Positions 58,806 to 64,000 of a DNA stretch of 64,000 nt are shown here, piece by piece. The first letter of the stretch is position 1. Each line of letters opens with the position of its first letter. Position numbers and translations under genes: made by a program. The stretch is taken from NCBI GenBank assembly GCA_902527105.1, contig CABZNT010000003.1, positions 83,557-147,556 of the forward strand. Reading direction: 5' to 3'. This DNA is from an uncultured Prochlorococcus sp. (GTDB lineage: Bacteria; Cyanobacteriota; Cyanobacteriia; PCC-6307; Cyanobiaceae). The notes beneath the pieces were generated by a model that ran no database searches, was not told the DNA's origin, and saw only the letters and a list, made by a program, of their open reading frames with translations.

Positions 58806-59156
58806 CTAAACAAGCTCAATTATGGCCATCTGAGCGTTATCACCTTTTCTAGATACAGTTCTAACTATGCGTGTATAACCACCATTTCTGTCTCCATATC
58901 TTTCCTTTGCTTTTTCAAATAATGAATGAACTAATTTTTTATCATAAATATATCCAATAGCCCTTCTCCTAGACGCCAAACTTCCCTCTTTGGCTAGTGA
59001 AATCATTTTTTCAGCTTCATTTCTTAAAGCTTTTGCCCTAGCTTTTGTTGTCGTTACTCTACCTTCTCTGATTAATTGTGTAGTTAAACCTCTTAGAAGT
59101 GCTTTCCTCTGGTCAGCAGGTTTACTTAATAATGGAATTCTAAGTTGGTGTCTCAT
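58806..59156 (-). CDS. rplQ: 50S ribosomal protein L17
   Basis: The 116-residue protein starts [20 protein letters not shown] and has [13 protein letters not shown], matching L17. It ends with QMAIIELV. L17 lies next to the polypeptide exit tunnel. It follows rpoA by 14 bp, the universal alpha-operon order, and precedes truA. Confidence 0.97.
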   Translation of the reverse strand: MRHQLRIPLLSKPADQRKALLRGLTTQLIREGRVTTTKARAKALRNEAEKMISLAKEGSLASRRRAIGYIYDKKLVHSLFEKAKERYGDRNGGYTRIVRTVSRKGDNAQMAIIELV

Positions 59157-59170
59157 AATCTTAATAATGG

Positions 59171-60109
59171 TTAAACAGATGTTCTACTTTGTGGAATAGA
59201 AATGCCGATGCGCTCAAGAGCTTCAATAACCTCATCTGCAGATTTAGAGCCAAAGTTCTTAATTTCAAGAAGATCTTCATAGCTGAAGCCCATTAAATCT
59301 GAAACTGAGTTAACTTGCGCTCTTTTCAAACAATTATATGCTCTAACGGACAAGTTTAGTTCTTCCAGAGGAATTTGAGCTTCAGGAGATGGTTCAGGTT
59401 CTTCAGGAATTTCCTCAACCATTGTTACAGTTGCAAGAGGTTGAAAGAGTTCTATTAACTGATTTGCAGCTTCAGCAATAGCATCGTCAGGACTTGTTGA
59501 GCCATCTGTTACTACTTCCATTTTTAATCTTTCTCTACCTGTTCCTCCCTCTGCTACAGCAGTTTCATCAATCGTAAAATTCACTCTCTTAACTGGCATA
59601 AATACAGCATCTATTTGAAGTAAATCAATTGCAGTTGTCTCTTCACTCTTACGGTCTACGGGTCTATATCCAACACCTCTTTCAACATGAATTTCTAATT
59701 CTAAGTTATGACCCTCTTGAATAGTTGCGATAGGTTTTTCGCCGTCAACAATTTCAACTTGAGAGGAGAATTGAATGTCATTCGCCTTCACATCCATTGG
59801 ACCGCTCGCTACTAACCTGCCGATTTCGAGATCTGGATTAGAACTATTTATTGATAGTTGCTTACAATTTAGAAGAATATCTAAGACGTCCTCTCTTACT
59901 CCAGGTATAGTGGCATATTCATGATTAATTCCTGCTATTCTTACTGCAGTAACTGCACTCCCTTCAAGTCCTCCCATAAGGACTCTTCTAAGAGAATTAC
60001 CCAAGGTTGTAGCTTGTCCCCTTTCTAGAGGGCCAATTAAAAAAGTTCCTGTCTGGGAGCGATCATCAGCTATTTGATGGTCGATTCTGTCAATCTGGTA
60101 TTGCAACAC
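59171..60109 (-). CDS. rpoA: RNA polymerase subunit alpha
   Basis: The 312-residue protein starts at a GTG with [12 protein letters not shown]. It has the N-terminal dimerisation domain ([24 protein letters not shown] start, [10 protein letters not shown]). A linker with [11 protein letters not shown] leads to the C-terminal DNA-binding domain ([19 protein letters not shown] and [19 protein letters not shown]). It nucleates polymerase assembly and contacts activators. The 60-bp leader from rpsK contains the unusual T9-G14 tract. Length is normal. Confidence 0.97.
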   Translation of the reverse strand: MLQYQIDRIDHQIADDRSQTGTFLIGPLERGQATTLGNSLRRVLMGGLEGSAVTAVRIAGINHEYATIPGVREDVLDILLNCKQLSINSSNPDLEIGRLVASGPMDVKANDIQFSSQVEIVDGEKPIATIQEGHNLELEIHVERGVGYRPVDRKSEETTAIDLLQIDAVFMPVKRVNFTIDETAVAEGGTGRERLKMEVVTDGSTSPDDAIAEAANQLIELFQPLATVTMVEEIPEEPEPSPEAQIPLEELNLSVRAYNCLKRAQVNSVSDLMGFSYEDLLEIKNFGSKSADEVIEALERIGISIPQSRTSV

Positions 60110-60130
60110 GGAAAAAAATGAGGTTAAGAG

Positions 60131-60153
60131 TTTTTTTTTGGGGGGGGGGGGGG
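60131..60153. repeat. T9-G14 homopolymer tract in the rpsK-rpoA spacer
   Basis: Nine T (60131-60139) followed by fourteen G (60140-60153) lie about 20-45 bp upstream of the rpoA GTG. In the transcript this is C14-A9. Nothing else in the window has a comparable G/C run. It is either a slippage-prone regulatory tract or a sequencing/assembly length artefact. Confidence 0.95.
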
Positions 60154-60169
60154 TGAGAATGGTTAAGAA

Positions 60170-60562
60170 CTAAACGCGTCTCCGTTTAGGTCTTCTACAT
60201 CCATTATGAGGTAATGGAGTAACATCTCTTATTAGAGTTATTTCTAATCCGGCCACTTGTAAAGCTCTTATGGCCGTTTCCCTACCTGCGCCAGGCCCTC
60301 TAACAAGTACTTCTATTTGTCTCATGCCCTGATCAAGCGCTCTTCTGGCTGCAGCTTCAGCAGCTGTTTGAGCAGCAAATGGCGTACCTTTCCTAGCACC
60401 TTTAAATCCACTTGCGCCTGCAGAAGACCAAGAAATAACATGCCCAGAAGTATCAGTAATTGACACAATAGTATTATTAAATGTGCTTTGAATATGTACC
60501 ACACCATTAGGTACATTACGTTTGGATTTCTTTGAACCTGTTTTTTTTACTGTAGCTGCCAT
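60170..60562 (-). CDS. rpsK: 30S ribosomal protein S11
   Basis: The 130-residue protein has [20 protein letters not shown] and [20 protein letters not shown], and ends with the universal [16 protein letters not shown]11 forms part of the 30S platform near the mRNA exit. rpsM lies 44 bp upstream; rpoA follows after the T9-G14 spacer. Confidence 0.98.
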   Translation of the reverse strand: MAATVKKTGSKKSKRNVPNGVVHIQSTFNNTIVSITDTSGHVISWSSAGASGFKGARKGTPFAAQTAAEAAARRALDQGMRQIEVLVRGPGAGRETAIRALQVAGLEITLIRDVTPLPHNGCRRPKRRRV

Positions 60563-60606
60563 GATGTTTTAATTTAATACTTCAATTTGTTAATAGATTT
60601 AGTTAA

Positions 60607-60972
60607 TTATTTTTTTCTTCCAGCAACTGTTTTGCGCGAACCCCGTCTTGTTCTTGCATTGGTTCTAGTTCTTTGACCTCTTACTGGAAGACTCATCCTA
60701 TGCCTTCTTCCTCTTACACATCCTATATCTTGCAAACGTTTTAAAGCCATTCCCTCTTTTCTTCTCAAATCCCCTTCTAAAGTGAATTCTTCTGTAGCAC
60801 CTCTGAGCTTTTGCACATCAGAATCAGAAAGGTCCTTGACACGAGTATCGGGGTTAACACCCGTGTTAGCAAGAATTAGTTTTGATCTAGTTAAACCAAT
60901 TCCATAGACGTATGTAAGTGCAATTTCGACTCGCTTTTCGCGAGGTATGTCAATTCCTGCAATCCTGGCCAC
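60607..60972 (-). CDS. rpsM: 30S ribosomal protein S13
   Basis: This 121-residue protein starts [19 protein letters not shown] and has [12 protein letters not shown] and [20 protein letters not shown], the S13 hallmarks. S13 bridges the subunits in the 30S head. It lies 41 bp after rpmJ and before rpsK in the conserved alpha operon order. Confidence 0.98.
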   Translation of the reverse strand: MARIAGIDIPREKRVEIALTYVYGIGLTRSKLILANTGVNPDTRVKDLSDSDVQKLRGATEEFTLEGDLRRKEGMALKRLQDIGCVRGRRHRMSLPVRGQRTRTNARTRRGSRKTVAGRKK

Positions 60973-61013
60973 GTGTTTTGAATAAGTAAAAGTTTGAATT
61001 TAAGGGTTTAAAT

Positions 61014-61130
61014 TTAACCCTGACGCTGTTTATTGCGAGGTCTTTTCTTGTTAATAACATAGATTTTACCTCTTCTCCTCACGATCTGATCGTCAGGACT
61101 AATTTTTTTGACTGAAGATCTGACCTTCAT
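61014..61130 (-). CDS. rpmJ: 50S ribosomal protein L36
   Basis: A 38-residue ORF starts [11 protein letters not shown], contains [18 protein letters not shown] and is highly basic, as L36 is. The zinc-binding Cys residues of the C+ type are absent, so this is the zinc-independent form, matching the zinc-poor L31. Position between adk and rpsM is universal for rpmJ. It is too short for many gene finders. Confidence 0.94.
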   Translation of the reverse strand: MKVRSSVKKISPDDQIVRRRGKIYVINKKRPRNKQRQG

Positions 61131-61175
61131 AGGGGTTTTACAAATAAAACGCTAATACTATATTCTACATCATCA

Positions 61176-61724
61176 TCAAGCCATTTTTTGTTTGATATCA
61201 GAGGAAATAGTTTTTAAATCTCTATCAGCATCAATATATTCTAACAATGAGAGATCTTTAAAATATTGAATCAATGGTTCTGTAGTTTTTTTATAAATAT
61301 CAACTCTTGTTCTAATTGTCTCTTCCGTATCATCTTTTCTCCCTCTTAAAAGCAATCGCTTAATTAGTACTTCTTCTGGAATATCTAAATAAAAAACTAA
61401 TTCCAAAGGTTGATTTATTTCGTTTAAGACTTCATTCAATGAATTTGCTTGAGATAAATTTCTTGGGTAACCATCTAGAATCCAACCTTTATTATCCTTG
61501 ACTAAATTTTGTCTTACTATCTTTAAAACTAGTTCATCACTGACAAGTTCCCCTCGATTCATAATATCTTTGACTTGAATACCAAGGGTAGTATTCATTT
61601 CGATTTCTTTTCTTAATAATTCACCAGTAGAAAGGTGTAGATAAGAATATGTCTGACTTAGCAATTCCGCTTGAGTCCCTTTCCCTGCTCCAGGAGCTCC
61701 TAAAAATAGTAAATGTTTCTTCAT
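61176..61724 (-). CDS. adk: Adenylate kinase (short-lid form)
   Basis: The 182-residue protein has the P-loop [17 protein letters not shown] and [10 protein letters not shown], and [18 protein letters not shown], the site where the LID would be. The LID insertion of the long form is missing, which is the usual cyanobacterial variant. It equilibrates ATP, ADP and AMP. Its ATG overlaps the secY stop by 1 bp (TAATG), so translation is coupled. rpmJ follows after 45 bp. Confidence 0.96.
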   Translation of the reverse strand: MKKHLLFLGAPGAGKGTQAELLSQTYSYLHLSTGELLRKEIEMNTTLGIQVKDIMNRGELVSDELVLKIVRQNLVKDNKGWILDGYPRNLSQANSLNEVLNEINQPLELVFYLDIPEEVLIKRLLLRGRKDDTEETIRTRVDIYKKTTEPLIQYFKDLSLLEYIDADRDLKTISSDIKQKMA

Positions 61725-63043
61725 TAATTATTAATTAGTCCCTCATACCTTTGTGAAATAACATAAGTTTGGATTTGCTTAGCAGTGTCTATAGCAACAC
61801 CAACAAGAATAAGTAATGAAGTTGCTCCTAAACCTTGAAAAGTCTGAACATTTGTAGCTCTTTCTACTGCAGCTGGGATTATAGCTACTGAACCAAGAAA
61901 TAATCCTCCCAATAATGTCAACCTATTTTGTATACCTGATAGGTAGTTTGCCGTATTAGTTCCTGGTCTAACTCCTGGTATCGCTACTCCTCCTTTCTTT
62001 AAATTTGAAGCTACATCAACTGGATTGATAGTAAGAGATGCATAAAAATAAGAGAACCCCAAAATCAACGAGAAAAATGTAAGAGCATATGGCCATGGAT
62101 TAGAAGATCCGGGATTTAAACTACTAGCTAACTTGATTAAGACTGGATTGCCTGTGACATTTGCAATAGTTATAGGTAAAAAGATTAGAGCAGATGCAAA
62201 TATGATAGGCATTACTCCTCCTGCATTTAATTTCAAAGGTAAATAACTTTGCCTTGTAGGAAGTAGTGTTGAGCTTCCTATCTGCCTTTTTGCACTAACA
62301 ATAGGAATGCGTCTTGCTCCCTCTTGAACAAAAATTATCCCAACAATTGTCAGTAAAAAGACTCCTAGTAAAACTGCTATTCCTAAAACATCTCCTCTAT
62401 CGCCAGTTTGAGCTTTTTCAATGGTTGAACCCAGAGCCTTAGGTAAAGTCGAAACAATATTCAAAAAAATTACCAGTGAAGCACCTTGACCTATCCCTTT
62501 CTCAGTAATAATTTCACTAAACCACATTACTAACATTGAACCGGTAACTAAGGCAATGGAAGTTTGTAAGACAAATGTGGTTTCACTTATACCCTCAATA
62601 GCATATTGTCTGAGAATTAAGGAAAAAATTATACTTTGCAAAAAACCCCATCCTAATGAAACATATCTAGTTATTTGAGCAATTTTTCTTCTTCCCGCTT
62701 CCCCTTCATTTTTTTGTAAATCTTCAAGCACAGGCAATGAAGCTGTTAGAAGCTGAATAATAATTGATGCATTGATAAAAGGAAGTATGCCTAAAGCGAA
62801 TATCCCTAAGGTTGAAATTCCCCCTCCAGTAAAAATATCTAAAAAACCTATTAATTGACCCCCTTGATCTATAAAACTTTTAAAAGCAACCCTATCAATG
62901 CCAGGCATAGGGATATAAATACCAAGTCTAACTAAAAGGAGAAGACCTAAAGTTGTTAAAACTCTACTCCTTAGCTCTTTATTTAAAAATAATTGGGAAA
63001 GTATTTCAGAAGCGCTAGGATTTCTACTTTTGTTAACAAACAT
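61724..63043 (-). CDS. secY: Protein translocase subunit SecY
   Basis: This 439-residue protein has about ten membrane helices and forms the Sec channel with SecE and SecG in plasma and thylakoid membranes. [10 protein letters not shown], the plug region, FASALIFLP and [13 protein letters not shown] are all visible family markers. It starts 29 bp after rplO, and its stop overlaps the adk start. There is no sign of a second, accessory secY. Confidence 0.98.
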   Translation of the reverse strand: MFVNKSRNPSASEILSQLFLNKELRSRVLTTLGLLLLVRLGIYIPMPGIDRVAFKSFIDQGGQLIGFLDIFTGGGISTLGIFALGILPFINASIIIQLLTASLPVLEDLQKNEGEAGRRKIAQITRYVSLGWGFLQSIIFSLILRQYAIEGISETTFVLQTSIALVTGSMLVMWFSEIITEKGIGQGASLVIFLNIVSTLPKALGSTIEKAQTGDRGDVLGIAVLLGVFLLTIVGIIFVQEGARRIPIVSAKRQIGSSTLLPTRQSYLPLKLNAGGVMPIIFASALIFLPITIANVTGNPVLIKLASSLNPGSSNPWPYALTFFSLILGFSYFYASLTINPVDVASNLKKGGVAIPGVRPGTNTANYLSGIQNRLTLLGGLFLGSVAIIPAAVERATNVQTFQGLGATSLLILVGVAIDTAKQIQTYVISQRYEGLINN

Positions 63044-63072
63044 TTTGAAGCTTTCCTAAATTTTTTATAAAT

Positions 63073-63531
63073 TTATTTATTGTTTATAATTTCGCAAGAT
63101 CCACCTGCGTCCTCAATTTTTTGTTTTGCAACTTTTGTTAATGCATGAGCCTGGACTTTTAGCTTTACATTAATTTTTCCGTTACCGAGGATTTTTAATG
63201 GAAATTTTGGCTTAAATATCAATCCTTTTTTAACTAATGAGTCTAGATTAACAGTATCGTTATCTTTGAAGTCATTTAATTTTTCTAAATTAATTATGGA
63301 AAAGTTCTTTTGATTAATTATTTCAAAGTGCTTTAATTTTGGAACTCTTCTATAAAGGGGCATTTGACCTCCTTCAAAACCTGGACGTGTGGGTCTTCCG
63401 GAACGTGACTTTTGTCCTCTCATTCCAAAGCCACATGAGGCACCTTGACCGGCTGCAATACCTCTACCCTTTCTTAATTTTTTCTTTCTCGAGCCAGAGT
63501 TTGATTTAAGTGTATTTAATGTTGAAGTCAT
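63073..63531 (-). CDS. rplO: 50S ribosomal protein L15
   Basis: The 152-residue protein starts [20 protein letters not shown]. It has [20 protein letters not shown] and [22 protein letters not shown], the L15 signatures. I chose the ATG at 63531 over a TTG three codons upstream. The gene follows rpsE by 5 bp and is followed by secY, the normal spc operon order. Confidence 0.97.
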   Translation of the reverse strand: MTSTLNTLKSNSGSRKKKLRKGRGIAAGQGASCGFGMRGQKSRSGRPTRPGFEGGQMPLYRRVPKLKHFEIINQKNFSIINLEKLNDFKDNDTVNLDSLVKKGLIFKPKFPLKILGNGKINVKLKVQAHALTKVAKQKIEDAGGSCEIINNK

Positions 63532-63536
63532 AATTT

Positions 63537-64000
63537 TCAAGAATAGAGCTGTTCAAGTGAGATGCCTCTCTCTCTTGAAGCAGATTTGTGTGTTCTTAAT
63601 TGAGAAAGAGCAACCATAGCAGCTCTTGCATTATTCAAAGGTGTTTTACTACCCAATCTTTTGGCTAGGACATTTTTTATGCCCGCTAATTCTAAAACTG
63701 TTCTTATAGAACCACCAGCAATTACACCTGTACCTGGGGCGGCTGGTCTAATTAGTACATTAGCAGCACCATCTCTCCCTTTAGATAAAGTTGGTATTGA
63801 ATTATTTGGGGTTAAAGGAACCCTAACAAGATTCTTTTTACCATCTGAAACTCCCTTTCTCACCGCACCAATGACATCTCCTGCTTTACCAACTCCAACT
63901 CCAACTTGACCTTTCTCATTACCCACGACAACAATCGCTCTAAAACTCATTTTTTTACCACCCTTAACAGTCTTAGAAACGCGTCGAATTTGAACAACTC
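63537..64000 (-). CDS. rpsE: 30S ribosomal protein S5, N-terminus beyond window edge
   Basis: The frame stays open to the right edge and reads [21 protein letters not shown], which is S5 sequence before the internal ATG at 63950. So that ATG is not the true start, and about 50-60 N-terminal residues lie outside. Core motifs are [21 protein letters not shown] and [21 protein letters not shown]5 works in translational accuracy and mRNA unwinding. rplO follows after 5 bp. Confidence 0.96.
   Translation of the reverse strand, partial: VVQIRRVSKTVKGGKKMSFRAIVVVGNEKGQVGVGVGKAGDVIGAVRKGVSDGKKNLVRVPLTPNNSIPTLSKGRDGAANVLIRPAAPGTGVIAGGSIRTVLELAGIKNVLAKRLGSKTPLNNARAAMVALSQLRTHKSASRERGISLEQLYS

Overview
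The window is AT-rich, very compact DNA from a marine picocyanobacterium, almost certainly a high-light-adapted Prochlorococcus. The basis is the photosystem I genes psaA, psaB, psaL and psaI, ferredoxin-type glutamate synthase, LL-diaminopimelate aminotransferase, an MPBQ-type methyltransferase for tocopherol/plastoquinone, a CbiG-CobJ fusion, cyanobacterial RNase E, tiny intergenic gaps and very low G+C. Strain-level identity cannot be settled from sequence reading alone. || Layout. 1-9.7 kb: the end of a tatD-rpsT pair, hisD, rpiA, an HtrA-type protease, then the rimP-nusA-ylxR-infB translation operon. 10.0-14.5 kb: tRNA-Thr(CGT), a membrane glycosyltransferase, a family 2 glycosyltransferase and a B12-binding radical SAM enzyme. 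14.5-21.8 kb: clpS, dapL, rne-rnhB, a DUF1997 protein, pheA, MPBQ methyltransferase and a Lon-N-domain protein. 21.9-26.6 kb: the str operon (rpsL-rpsG-fusA-tufA-rpsJ). 26.8-32.5 kb: glutamate synthase, a YCII protein and lipA. 32.8-35.4 kb: accessory genes, namely a degenerate serine recombinase, a small unknown, and a divergent pair of cell-wall enzymes. 35.4-42.3 kb: psaI-psaL, a TM/HEAT-like unknown, a GtrB-like transferase and psaAB. 42.6-45.3 kb: CbiG-CobJ and a HAD hydrolase. 45.6-51.6 kb: a seven-gene, tightly coupled sugar-modification and glycosylation operon. 51.6-53.8 kb: a small tRNA-Ser-associated element with three unknown genes. 53.8-64.0 kb: alr, an HNH protein, and the end of the ribosomal superoperon (rpsE-rplO-secY-adk-rpmJ-rpsM-rpsK-rpoA-rplQ-truA-rplM-rpsI-rpmE-prfA). 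|| The most interesting signals are three. (1) A 17-bp copy of the tRNA-Ser(GCT) 3' end lies about 1.6 kb downstream of the intact tRNA. The interval is bordered on both inner sides by direct-repeat blocks carrying CGTAACCC motifs. This is the layout of a tRNA-integrated element with arm-type integrase sites, but no integrase is inside it. (2) A T9-G14 homopolymer sits in the rpsK-rpoA spacer, striking in such AT-rich DNA. (3) The operon at 45.6-51.6 kb combines a polyprenyl-phosphate-type GT2, a cupin, a C-methyltransferase-like enzyme, a UXS-like SDR, a Gfo/Idh oxidoreductase, GtrA and a GT-C-like membrane protein. It looks like a complete pathway for making, flipping and attaching an unusual modified sugar. 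Further points are a near-perfect 108-bp tandem duplication in infB and an rnhB start that overlaps the codons for the RNase E C-terminal Arg-rich tail. No CRISPR array, insertion sequence or rRNA gene was seen.
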